Shown in pieces: positions 26,082-34,802 of a DNA stretch of 64,000 bases. The position numbers were made by a program, and so were the translations under genes. Location of the stretch: positions 1 through 64,000 of the forward strand of contig NZ_LIXM01000025.1 in assembly GCF_002608565.1 (NCBI RefSeq), written 5' to 3'. This stretch comes from Vibrio sp. PID17_43 (GTDB lineage Bacteria > Pseudomonadota > Gammaproteobacteria > Enterobacterales > Vibrionaceae). Numbering within the stretch: position 1 is the stretch's first letter; every line of letters begins with the position of its first letter. Under the pieces are notes generated by a model that saw nothing but the letters and a program-made list of their open reading frames with translations, searched no databases and was not told the origin of the DNA.

Positions 26082-26780
26082 ATGAGATTTCTTTGTCTCA
26101 CACTAGTATCACTAGCCGTGTTGTCTGGTTGTAAAAGTATTCCAGTTATTTTCATGCCCGAACATAATGTATCGGTCACAGGAAAAACCCTTAACTTTGA
26201 CGGTCCAATATCTGGCGATAGCGTTTTGGAAGCATTAAGAGTTGTGCGAAACTCTGGTGCAGAGATTGAAAAGCTTAGAATCACTAGCCCTGGCGGTGAT
26301 GTGCTTTCAGGCATCGAACTTGGGTATTTTGTCAAAGAAAATAACCTAGACATAGAAGTTGATACGCTTTGTTTTTCTGCATGTGCAAATTATGTTATTC
26401 CAGCTGCCAAAACGGTCTTGATTAAGAATGGTTCTCTTATTGGTTGGCATGGAGGCCCAAGGCAGTCAGATGAGATTTGGAAAGCGATGGCCCCTTCTGG
26501 TGATAAAGAAGGCTTAATGAAGTTTGTAGCACGACTGCGTGAAAAAGAAGATGCATTTTTTAAGTACATTGATGTTGACCCAGACATCACAGTCTATGGT
26601 CAAACCAGTTCAAAAAAATGTCAATTAATAAAGGAAACGCATGGGTGGTACTACTCAACACGCGACTTGGCAAAAATGGGCGTTCCTAACGTGGTTATAA
26701 ATGGTGAGCTAGCTTCTTCGATAGAGTATCAAGGAGAGACAATTTCTGCTTGTTTGATGCCAAATTTCAAAGATATATGA
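26082..26780 (+). CDS. lipoprotein with a ClpP/SppA-like fold (COG3904-like)
   Basis: The start is ATG 26082, 232 residues. A lipoprotein signal peptide ends in the lipobox L-S-G-C at 14-17. The mature part resembles the ClpP/crotonase-like periplasmic family: 'RITSPGGDVLSGIELGYF' near 62-79 and 'TLCFSACANYVIPAAK' near 94-109, where Ser98 is in the nucleophile position, followed by 'IGWHGG', whose His could complete the site. It follows the acetyltransferase by 20 bases and is the last gene of the cluster. It could be an envelope protease, a second immunity factor or an unrelated passenger. Confidence 0.6.
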   Translation: MRFLCLTLVSLAVLSGCKSIPVIFMPEHNVSVTGKTLNFDGPISGDSVLEALRVVRNSGAEIEKLRITSPGGDVLSGIELGYFVKENNLDIEVDTLCFSACANYVIPAAKTVLIKNGSLIGWHGGPRQSDEIWKAMAPSGDKEGLMKFVARLREKEDAFFKYIDVDPDITVYGQTSSKKCQLIKETHGWYYSTRDLAKMGVPNVVINGELASSIEYQGETISACLMPNFKDI

Positions 26781-27058
26781 AATGTAAAAACTCTGTGATT
26801 AACACTTGTTTAAAGTGGACCGACTTACAACGCGATCCGAACTACCAGTCGGGACGCAGAGTAAAGTAACTCCAACTACTAGCGAGGTAAATTCTGCGAC
26901 CTTAATATGAATCTATGATCTACTGTTGGTTTAAAGCTGGTCTTCGACATCAGTTTTGGACACACCAATTAAGAACTTTCCATACTTGAGCTATTTGATG
27001 TGGTGCTAAATTAGCAAAGTTCCCGAAGTGGTTCTGTCAAAGAGTTTTCTGAAATACC

Positions 27059-28315
27059 TCAACACTGAACCTTGGGCAAGTCCGCCCAGCGCGTAGTGTA
27101 CTGCGGCGTTAAAAACTGACGCCGCATTTGCCATTTCTGCTCAATCCCTTGGGCGCCTAAAAACACCGTGTTCTGCCCATAGCGCTGATTTAAACCATCA
27201 AATAAAGACATCAGTGGCGCATTGTTTGGGGTAGGGTTAAACAAATCGGCTTGCTCTTGGCGCCCATCAAGCAAATCCAACAACCCAACGCCCACTTTAT
27301 AAAAACGCACACCCTCAGAGAATAACTGGTTAGCGAACTCCGATACGACCTTAGAAATTTGCGTCACATCTGCAGTTGGGTAGGGGAAACGATGGATCAT
27401 GCGTTTACTGTAGGGTGTATCATCAAATGGTGAACTAGAAGCAAAACAGACCAATACCTTACACAGAGAACCTTGTCGCCTTGCCTTGCGTGATGCAATT
27501 CCGGCATGCTGACAAAGCGCTTCACGTAACGCGACGTCATCAATGATCCGCTCACCAAAACTGCGCGTTGAGAAAATCTGCTTTTTATCTGCTCTTGCTT
27601 CATCCCATTGCTTGCATACCTGGCCGTTAAGCTCTCGCACCGTTCGCTCTAACTCCACATTAAACACCTTTCGCGCTAAAGGGGCAGGGTAGTTGGCCAA
27701 CTGCAATGCTGTCGTTATACCAAGGTGCTTTAAATGTAATGTAAGCTTTTTACCAATTCCCCAAACATCATTAACAGAGAGCTGTGCTAACACCTTTTCT
27801 CGTTCGTCTTTGCTGTCCAGTACACATACACCGTCATAACCGGCAATTTTTTTAGCAGCATGGTTAGCGATTTTAGCCAGCGTCAATGTTGGCCCCACGC
27901 CGACACAAACGGGTAATCGACATTCTCGCCAAACCGCTTTACGCAATAACATCCCGTGTTCACGCAAACAAGAGATCGCAGGAGCGCAGCGATGAAACGA
28001 CAAAAAAGATTCATCAATCGAGTAGACATGCTGCTCTGGTGCAAAGCGCCCAATGACCTCCATCATTTTTGAAGAGAGATCCGCATAAAGCTCATAATTA
28101 GAAGATAATGCCACCACACCACGCTGCTCGCAGAGAGATTTCATTTGAAAGTAGGGTTTGAACTTCTCGACACCGGCCTCTTTTGCCTGGCGGTTAGCCG
28201 CCACGATACAACCATCATTATTAGATAACACGATTAACGGCTTACCACGCCATTCAGGTCGAAAGACTTGCTCTGCACTGCAATAGAACGCATTGGCATC
28301 GACTAGGGCGAACAT
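27059..28315 (-). CDS. umuC: DNA polymerase V catalytic subunit UmuC
   Basis: The start is ATG 28315, overlapping the umuD stop as ATGA; the frame extends further upstream, but that part lies inside umuD. The 418 residues are the family's length. Y-family polymerase motifs are present: 'MFALVDANAFYCSAEQVF' with the metal-binding Asp6, 'LSNNDGCIVAANRQAKEAGV', and 'YSIDESFL' with the catalytic Asp-Glu pair near residue 90. The little-finger and C-terminal DUF4113 regions follow. It performs error-prone translesion synthesis with cleaved UmuD. Expression is SOS-controlled through the LexA box at 28731-28746. Confidence 0.93.
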   Translation of the reverse strand: MFALVDANAFYCSAEQVFRPEWRGKPLIVLSNNDGCIVAANRQAKEAGVEKFKPYFQMKSLCEQRGVVALSSNYELYADLSSKMMEVIGRFAPEQHVYSIDESFLSFHRCAPAISCLREHGMLLRKAVWRECRLPVCVGVGPTLTLAKIANHAAKKIAGYDGVCVLDSKDEREKVLAQLSVNDVWGIGKKLTLHLKHLGITTALQLANYPAPLARKVFNVELERTVRELNGQVCKQWDEARADKKQIFSTRSFGERIIDDVALREALCQHAGIASRKARRQGSLCKVLVCFASSSPFDDTPYSKRMIHRFPYPTADVTQISKVVSEFANQLFSEGVRFYKVGVGLLDLLDGRQEQADLFNPTPNNAPLMSLFDGLNQRYGQNTVFLGAQGIEQKWQMRRQFLTPQYTTRWADLPKVQC

Positions 28316-28722
28316 CACTCTTGCCTTAATAAGTGGCTTGCTCGGTGGCAACGAATAGAACGAATCACCACACCCTCAACCGAAAAGGTATCGCAATCTT
28401 GCACCAGAACCGGCGCATGAATCGGATTAGCTGAAAGTAACTGGCGATGCTTTATATCAAGCAGTTTGCAGACAAACTCACCGTTTAAGTTCGCCACGAT
28501 GACATCCATATTATTGAGTGCCACATGGCGATCTACGATCAAGATATCACCATCAAAAATACCGACACCTTGCATCGAGTCACCACTGGCACGCCCTAGA
28601 AAAGTCGCACTTGGATGCTCGATCAATAACTCATCGAGATCGAGAGATAGCTGGCGGTACTCAGCAGCAGGGGATTCAAAACCGGTGATACCGGCACTGG
28701 CAGAAATAGGAATAACGTTCAT
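28315..28722 (-). CDS. umuD: UmuD, LexA-like self-cleaving SOS protein
   Basis: This 135-residue protein has the S24-family serine-lysine dyad: Ser49 in 'ASGDSMQG' and Lys86 in 'GEFVCKLL'. The 37-residue spacing equals that of E. coli UmuD as I recall it. The likely self-cleavage site is Ala10-Gly11 in 'SASAGITGF', leaving a very short N-terminal arm compared with the 24 residues of E. coli. Cleavage is driven by RecA filaments and activates the protein for polymerase V. It is the first gene of the umuDC operon. Confidence 0.92.
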   Translation of the reverse strand: MNVIPISASAGITGFESPAAEYRQLSLDLDELLIEHPSATFLGRASGDSMQGVGIFDGDILIVDRHVALNNMDVIVANLNGEFVCKLLDIKHRQLLSANPIHAPVLVQDCDTFSVEGVVIRSIRCHRASHLLRQE

Positions 28723-28730
28723 AAATAGTG

Positions 28731-28746
28731 CTGTTTATATATACAG
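28731..28746. promoter_or_regulatory. LexA (SOS) box upstream of umuDC
   Basis: The sequence CTGTTTATATATACAG has the perfect CTGT-N8-ACAG form with an AT-rich centre. It ends 9 bases upstream of the umuD start codon and overlaps the expected promoter. Confidence 0.9.
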
Positions 28747-28989
28747 TGTTATTTTGGTTTAAAATAGGCAGTTTGACAATAGCAGCCAGTTCGATTGTGC
28801 TTTTAGTAGGCAAAGGGGAAGTCTAGCCAAACTAATTCACTGTGAAATGACAATGTTCAACTCACAATACCTGACCTTTCCCCCAAAGTGAGGGGTTGAA
28901 CATGCTTTCTAAATTCTTTGAATTTGACTTATATTTCCTCATGCTAGCACTTTAGCTAAGTGTTCAAGTTTTCCAACCCACTACCGGTC

Positions 28990-29521
<532 letters not shown>

Positions 29522-29606
29522 ATTAGGAAATCCACGCATAAAACATGCCTGCTCGCATGGGGCGCAAGGCATTTTTATACAATTAGTCGAATTAAGGACA
29601 GTAACG

Positions 29607-30455
29607 ATGAATCGAGTCATGTTTATTATTGGTGTTATGTCCAGTTTGATCTCATGCAAAGTATTAGCAGAAGAGATAAAACTGACTGGTAACACTGTTG
29701 AGGCGGCATCAATAAATAACCTTAAGTTCAAAGTCGATGCTTTTGTCGTAGAAAAAAATGATAAAGGCGTAGCCACCTCAATGAATCAGGGGAAGTTTGA
29801 ATTTGATAGAGGTTATGATGATGGCTTCATTGGTCCTGCGGGTATATTCCAGACTGACAGTATTGTCACGTGCTCTCAACCGTTGGTAAAAATTACGTCT
29901 CTTGCGGATTTCAACAAGTTTCCTGATGATCTCGACCCTTTTCCTATCTATGGTATTACGACGTATAACAGTCAACCTTTGCAAGACATAAAGGATGGGA
30001 TAACTCGCGCAGGTTTTCGTCTCTACAAAGGTAAGTCTGTCATGGATTTTTCAGGCTTAGTTAAGTTAACTGCTGAGAGTAATTCAGCGGTACTGTCCGC
30101 AATAGAGACTCAGTTTGGTCAGCCGTCGTTTGTACTGAAACGTGATAATGGATGGCGAGTGCTCTATCTAGGCGATAACGTAAACGCACAAGCACTACAA
30201 TTGGCATACGAGAACGCTTTAAATCCAGAGAAAAAGGCGAATTATCTTAATATGACACCATCGACGGTGTTGTATGGCGTGATGCTTGATGCCTCATTCA
30301 ATAGTGATCTCACACTTAATATTGAGGGGGACGTCTTGGAGTTTTTCGTTAATCAGGGTGACGGTTTTATGGTGTTTACTAAGTACGAGGATACAGGAAC
30401 GTTTATCCAACGTTTTAACGCGGAACTGGAAAAATGTGATTCTAAAGCCGATTAA
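29607..30455 (+). CDS. secreted or lipid-anchored hypothetical protein
   Basis: This 282-residue protein has an N-terminal signal sequence (about 1-20). 'SLISC' could be a lipobox with Cys17; alternatively cleavage occurs after 'KVLA'. The mature protein is beta-rich with few cysteines and no catalytic motif I recognise ('FSGLVKLTAESNSAVLSAIETQFG' is its most conserved-looking part). It stands alone between an IS scar and a strong bidirectional hairpin. Envelope or secreted location is inferred; function is unknown. Confidence 0.6.
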   Translation: MNRVMFIIGVMSSLISCKVLAEEIKLTGNTVEAASINNLKFKVDAFVVEKNDKGVATSMNQGKFEFDRGYDDGFIGPAGIFQTDSIVTCSQPLVKITSLADFNKFPDDLDPFPIYGITTYNSQPLQDIKDGITRAGFRLYKGKSVMDFSGLVKLTAESNSAVLSAIETQFGQPSFVLKRDNGWRVLYLGDNVNAQALQLAYENALNPEKKANYLNMTPSTVLYGVMLDASFNSDLTLNIEGDVLEFFVNQGDGFMVFTKYEDTGTFIQRFNAELEKCDSKAD

Positions 30456-30497
30456 TAGGCTGTTTGGAATGGATTTACTGTTGTAAAGGTAGGGTAT

Positions 30498-30535
30498 AAC
30501 CACCAAGCTCAAATAGATGATTGAGCTTGGTGGTT
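30498..30535. terminator. 15-base-pair bidirectional terminator hairpin
   Basis: The arms AACCACCAAGCTCAA (30498-30512) and TTGAGCTTGGTGGTT (30521-30535) pair perfectly around an 8-base loop. The hairpin lies exactly between two convergent genes. Confidence 0.7.
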
Positions 30536-30542
30536 GGATTGA

Positions 30543-30791
30543 TTAATGTTTTTTGTTCACACCGTTACGAATGATATCTTTACCGTTGTCGTAAACGTGT
30601 TGGGAAACCCAGCGACCAAGTAGAAGTTGATGTTTGTCGCCTAGTACCGCAACAAATGGTCGGCCATCGGTATTGCTGGTAGCAAGAGCAACGCCAGTTA
30701 CGCCGTCAAGGCCTAGTGCGCCGCTCTCTATCAAATGAAGAAACGCTTCTAGCTCTTCTAGGGTTTCGATAATGTGGTTATCAATGTTCAT
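30543..30791 (-). CDS. small conserved hypothetical protein
   Basis: This is 82 residues, with a helical N-terminus ('ETLEELEAFLHLIES') and a beta-rich middle ('VTGVALATSNTDGRPFVAVLG'). There is no signal peptide or known motif. Its codon use looks like that of the surrounding core genes. Likely a cytoplasmic Vibrio-type hypothetical. Confidence 0.55.
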   Translation of the reverse strand: MNIDNHIIETLEELEAFLHLIESGALGLDGVTGVALATSNTDGRPFVAVLGDKHQLLLGRWVSQHVYDNGKDIIRNGVNKKH

Positions 30792-31145
30792 TGTATTCCA
30801 TCTCTTCGGATTGTAGATACATAATGGTCGCGTACTCTAACGAAGTTATTAAGATAAACCAATACCTCTCCCTCAATAACCTTATCACGCAAACAATTTT
30901 ATACTCAACTCACTCTTTTAGGGCAAGTATCTCGATGTTACTTGGGCATAATCTTGCGGATAAATAACGCTAAATGATTTATGTACTTTGTGCACTATCG
31001 TAAAGATGATGCTCTCAGAACACATGCAATTGGTTAACGTTATTGCGTATTGTATTGGTATGATGCGGTTTATGGCTGTGCCAAATAAGGCAATTGTGAC
31101 CTTTAAGGTTTTTGTTATATCCCCCTTTGCGTTTTGAAAATAATG
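30792..31145. other. intergenic region between divergent genes
   Basis: About 350 bases without a supportable gene, holding the promoters of the small minus-strand gene and of pcp. I see no repeat or RNA element. Confidence 0.5.
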
Positions 31146-31784
31146 ATGAAAAAAATACTAATTACGGGTTTTGAGCCTTTTGGTGGTGAGTCAATTAACC
31201 CTGCACTAGAAGCAGTGAATAAACTGGCGAACGCAAAGATTGATGGTGGCGAGATCGTTGTATGTGAAGTCCCGGTAACACGTTATGAATCTTTAGATAC
31301 CATCATTACTGCAATTGAGATACACCAACCAGACTATGTGATTACCATCGGCCAAGCCGCAGGTCGTGCTGGCATCACACCTGAGCGTGTTGCAATCAAC
31401 GTGGATGATTTCCGAATTCCGGATAACGGCGGAAACCAACCCATTGATGAACCCGTCGTCATGGATGGACCTGATGCTTATTTCTCGACGTTGCCAATAA
31501 AAGTAATCACGCGAACGTTGCAAGAGCAAGGGATCCCGTGTCAGGTATCAAACACAGCAGGTACGTTTGTTTGTAACCACGTTTTTTACGGCATTCAGCA
31601 TTACTTACGTGATAAAAATATTGGCCATGGCTTTGTGCATATCCCATTGTTGCCCGAACAAGATACGACGGGAAATCAGCCAACTATGTCTTTAGATGTG
31701 ATTGTTGAAGGTTTGCGTTTGGTTGCTCAGGCTACGTTAAAGAATGAAAAAGACCTTGCCATCATGGCAGGGCAAATTTGCTAA
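31146..31784 (+). CDS. pcp: pyrrolidone-carboxylate peptidase (pyroglutamyl peptidase I)
   Basis: The start [14 protein letters not shown] (ATG 31146, preceded by another ATG) is the canonical family start; 212 residues is typical. The peptidase C15 signatures are present: '[18 protein letters not shown]' with the catalytic Glu just upstream, '[16 protein letters not shown]' with the catalytic Cys, and '[11 protein letters not shown]' with the catalytic His. The enzyme removes N-terminal pyroglutamate from peptides in the cytoplasm. A good terminator follows. Confidence 0.95.
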   Translation: MKKILITGFEPFGGESINPALEAVNKLANAKIDGGEIVVCEVPVTRYESLDTIITAIEIHQPDYVITIGQAAGRAGITPERVAINVDDFRIPDNGGNQPIDEPVVMDGPDAYFSTLPIKVITRTLQEQGIPCQVSNTAGTFVCNHVFYGIQHYLRDKNIGHGFVHIPLLPEQDTTGNQPTMSLDVIVEGLRLVAQATLKNEKDLAIMAGQIC

Positions 31785-31809
31785 TCATTGCTTGCCATAA
31801 CATAAGATT

Positions 31810-31835
31810 ACACCGAGTGAGAGCTCGGTGTTTTT
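31810..31835 (+). terminator. rho-independent terminator of pcp
   Basis: Stem ACACCGAG/CTCGGTGT with a 6-base loop, followed by TTTT. Confidence 0.8.
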
Positions 31836-31838
31836 GCT

Positions 31839-32048
31839 TTGGCTATTGCTAGCCTGAAATATGAAGATACGCTTGGGCTGTTTCCTATTCTCATTGCCAT
31901 CGTGGCGTTTTTTACCTGTGTGATTCACACCAGTGTGTGTTTGTCTGGTGTGAAAAGTGTGGATGCATTGGGTTACTATGAGCAATATCAACAAACGAAA
32001 GCAAGTGCTCTACGAAAAGGCTTAGATCCTGGTAAGAAAAAGCGTTGA
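31839..32048 (+). CDS. possible small membrane protein
   Basis: A 69-residue frame has one clear membrane segment ('LFPILIAIVAFFTCVIH') followed by a hydrophilic, Lys-rich tail ending GLDPGKKKR. The only in-frame start near the beginning is a TTG directly behind the pcp terminator, with no good ribosome-binding site. It looks protein-like, so it may be real with a different start or a fragment. Confidence 0.3.
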   Translation: MAIASLKYEDTLGLFPILIAIVAFFTCVIHTSVCLSGVKSVDALGYYEQYQQTKASALRKGLDPGKKKR

Positions 32049-32111
32049 AGCAAACGACATTCTCCGTATACTTCCGCAGAGTATTAATGCGCAAGCGTGT
32101 CGGAGAAAAGC

Positions 32112-33095
32112 ATGTCAAATCGAGTTCCTACCAACATACTGACGGGATTTCTAGGCGTTGGTAAAACGACCACTATTCTCAATTTACTGAAAAATAAACC
32201 AGAGAATGAAAATTGGGCGGTATTGGTCAACGAGTTTGGTGAAATCGGTATTGATGGTGCCTTGATGACAGACCAAGGTGCGTTGATCAAAGAAGTGCCA
32301 GGAGGCTGTATGTGTTGCACTGCAGGTGTGCCGATGTCAGTTGGTATTACTGCATTGCTACGTCAAAAACCAGATCGCCTGCTTATTGAACCAACAGGTT
32401 TAGGTCACCCAAAACAGGTGGTTGCAACACTGACTTCAGAACAATACCTTCCTTATGTTGATCTAAAAGCTACGATCGCGCTGGTGGACCCACGCAACTT
32501 GAGTAATGAAAAGTACTTATCAAACCAAAATTTTGTTGATCAGCTAGACAGTTCCGATGTGGTGATCGGCAGTAAAGTTGACTTGTGTTCTAGTCATGAT
32601 ATTGACGTGTTTAACGATTGGATCATCGAACAATCTCCGGCAAAAGTGTTCAGCAAATTGATTCACGATGGTGACTTGCCAATAGAAGTGTTGGATATTG
32701 AACGTGTACAAGGTAGTGCGTCTTCGCATATTGAATCCCATCATCATGAACATGCAGAGCAAGAACCACAGTTCCAGTTGCCGCCGGGTAAAGCGTTCAT
32801 CCGTAAGGAAAATAAAGGCCAAGGTTACTTTAGTTGTGGTTGGTTGGTTGGTGCGGAGTACCAATTCGATTTTGACCAACTGTTCTTAATGCTTTCTGAT
32901 TTGACTGCTGAACGTGTCAAAGCGGTGGTTAATACAGACCAAGGCTGCTATGCATTCAACGTTGCCAATGGGGTAGTATCAGTGAATCAGATTAGCCTTG
33001 AAGGTTTTGAATCTCGATTAGAGGTCATTGACTCACAACTTATGCCTTGGGAACAATTAGAAGGTATCTTGTTAAAGCTGTGCGGTATCAAATAG
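32112..33095 (+). CDS. CobW/COG0523-family metal-chaperone GTPase
   Basis: I choose ATG 32112, with GGAG upstream, over the in-frame GTG at 32097; 327 residues. G3E GTPase motifs are visible: Walker A 'GFLGVGKTT' at about 11-19, the metal-binding C-x-C-C ('GGCMCCTAG') near 71-79, 'IEPTGLGHP', and 'SKVDL' for guanine specificity. A His-rich loop ('HIESHHHEHAE') precedes the C-terminal CobW_C domain. Members deliver zinc or cobalt to target proteins. There is no Zur box or target gene evident here. Confidence 0.88.
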   Translation: MSNRVPTNILTGFLGVGKTTTILNLLKNKPENENWAVLVNEFGEIGIDGALMTDQGALIKEVPGGCMCCTAGVPMSVGITALLRQKPDRLLIEPTGLGHPKQVVATLTSEQYLPYVDLKATIALVDPRNLSNEKYLSNQNFVDQLDSSDVVIGSKVDLCSSHDIDVFNDWIIEQSPAKVFSKLIHDGDLPIEVLDIERVQGSASSHIESHHHEHAEQEPQFQLPPGKAFIRKENKGQGYFSCGWLVGAEYQFDFDQLFLMLSDLTAERVKAVVNTDQGCYAFNVANGVVSVNQISLEGFESRLEVIDSQLMPWEQLEGILLKLCGIK

Positions 33096-33102
33096 CCGAA
33101 GC

Positions 33103-33120
33103 CCCGAGTCACTGCTCGGG
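33103..33120 (+). terminator. hairpin after the CobW-family gene
   Basis: Stem CCCGAG/CTCGGG with a 6-base loop, 8 bases after the stop codon. Only a short ATTT follows, so termination may be partial. Confidence 0.5.
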
Positions 33121-33326
33121 ATTTAGTCCGGCATCTCATGCTCTCTAAACGTGATGAATGACGAGGGGAGAGCGCTTAATAGAGAGACTTTGGTGTTGCT
33201 CTCTTGTCGTCCCAATAGTTTTTGCGCTAACAGATGAAAAAGTGAGATAAATCACTTAAATTCAGTTATAGTGCACGGCTAAAATTTTTAACGCTATTTA
33301 AGTGGTTTGTTTAAGGAATACGCTCA

Positions 33327-34619
33327 ATGTCATTTTCATCTCAAGGTTTTGCGCCAGAAGTGGTTAAAGCACTGGCAGAATGCGGTTATGAGAAGTTAAC
33401 GCCAATTCAACAGAAGGCGATTCCAATGGCTCGCAAAGGCCATGATATCTTCGCTACCGCACAAACAGGTACAGGTAAAACCGCAGCCTTTTCTTTACCA
33501 ATGATCCAACAATTGTTGGATAGTGGTCGTAGTGCTTCTCGCAAAACCGCGCGTGCACTTATCTTGGCACCAACTCGTGAACTAGCGGAACAAATCGCTG
33601 ACAATATTAAGGCGTACACCCAATACACCAATCTCTCTGTCGCGGCTATCTTTGGTGGTCGTAAGATGTCTTCTCAGGTTACCGCATTAGAAAATGGCGT
33701 TGATATTTTGGTAGCAACACCTGGACGTTTGGAAGAACACATTGAACAGGGTAACGTGTCAGTTGCTCAGCTAGAATTCCTAGTTTTTGATGAAGCAGAT
33801 CGTATTTTGGATATGGGTTTCATCCACGCTGTTCGTAAGATCATGCTAGATGTGGATACAGATCCACAAATCATGATGTTCTCTGCAACAACCTCTAGCC
33901 AACTTAACCTTTTGGCAAAAGATATTCTGCGTAAGCCAAAGCGTATCGAAGTAGAGCGTGCAAACACCACTGCACACACGGTTGCACACGTTCTTTACCC
34001 AGTGGATCAAGAGCGTAAAACCGAATTACTTTCTGAACTGATTGGACGTAAAAACTGGCAACAAGTGTTGGTTTTTGTGAACTACAAAGAAACGGCGAAC
34101 GACGTAGTAAAAGAGCTTAAGCTAGATGGAATCAAGGCAGTAGTGTGCCATGGTGACCGCGCGCAAAGTGCTCGTCGTCGTGCGCTAGAAGAATTTAAAA
34201 CAGGCAAAGTACGCGTGATGGTGGCAACAGATGTTGCTGCTCGTGGTCTGGATATTGAAAGCTTACCTCACGTAGTAAACTACGACATGCCATTCCTAGC
34301 GGAAGATTACGTTCACCGCATTGGGCGTACTGGTCGTGCTGGCAAACAAGGTCATGCGGTCTCTTTCGTTAACCGAGAAGAAGAGCTAACGGTAGTTCAG
34401 GTTGAAAACCTGATCCAACAGCGTATTCGTCGCATTGAGCTTGCAGGCTATGAGCCTAAACAGCGTGAGTCATACATTGACAAGTTGAATTCAAAACCTG
34501 CGTTTAAGAATCGCCAAGGCCGCCGCAATAATCCAAACCAGTCGGCGACAGACCAAGGCTCAGCAGAGCGTCGTTTAGCGATGGTGAAACGACTTAAAGC
34601 ACGTCGCGACGTTAAATAA
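33327..34619 (+). CDS. rhlE: DEAD-box ATP-dependent RNA helicase, RhlE type
   Basis: This 430-residue protein has the full DEAD-box set: Q motif 'YEKLTPIQQKAIP', 'AQTGTGKT', 'PTRELAEQI', 'TPGRL', 'VFDEADRILDMGF', 'SATTS', 'VATDVAARGLDIE' and 'HRIGRTGRAGKQG'. The short, basic C-terminal tail (about 375-430) and the 'FSSQGFAPEVVKAL' start are typical of RhlE-like proteins rather than SrmB or DeaD. It remodels structured RNA, probably in ribosome assembly or mRNA decay. It is followed by a strong terminator. Confidence 0.88.
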   Translation: MSFSSQGFAPEVVKALAECGYEKLTPIQQKAIPMARKGHDIFATAQTGTGKTAAFSLPMIQQLLDSGRSASRKTARALILAPTRELAEQIADNIKAYTQYTNLSVAAIFGGRKMSSQVTALENGVDILVATPGRLEEHIEQGNVSVAQLEFLVFDEADRILDMGFIHAVRKIMLDVDTDPQIMMFSATTSSQLNLLAKDILRKPKRIEVERANTTAHTVAHVLYPVDQERKTELLSELIGRKNWQQVLVFVNYKETANDVVKELKLDGIKAVVCHGDRAQSARRRALEEFKTGKVRVMVATDVAARGLDIESLPHVVNYDMPFLAEDYVHRIGRTGRAGKQGHAVSFVNREEELTVVQVENLIQQRIRRIELAGYEPKQRESYIDKLNSKPAFKNRQGRRNNPNQSATDQGSAERRLAMVKRLKARRDVK

Positions 34620-34630
34620 AGTTTATTTAC

Positions 34631-34662
34631 AATGCCCCTCAAGTTGAGGGGCATTTTTTTTT
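34631..34662 (+). terminator. rho-independent terminator of rhlE
   Basis: Stem AATGCCCCTCA/TGAGGGGCATT with a 3-base loop and a run of T. Confidence 0.9.
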
Positions 34663-34802
34663 GGTTGTGAATCGTTCAGGTTGCAGTTTAGTGATGCCAT
34701 CAGGGTAGGCCGTCAGCGTATTGCGCCAACCAATGACTCAACTAGACTGTTAGTGATAACTATGTCATTAACAAAGAGCGTCCTCAGTATAGGAGTGCCG
34801 CT

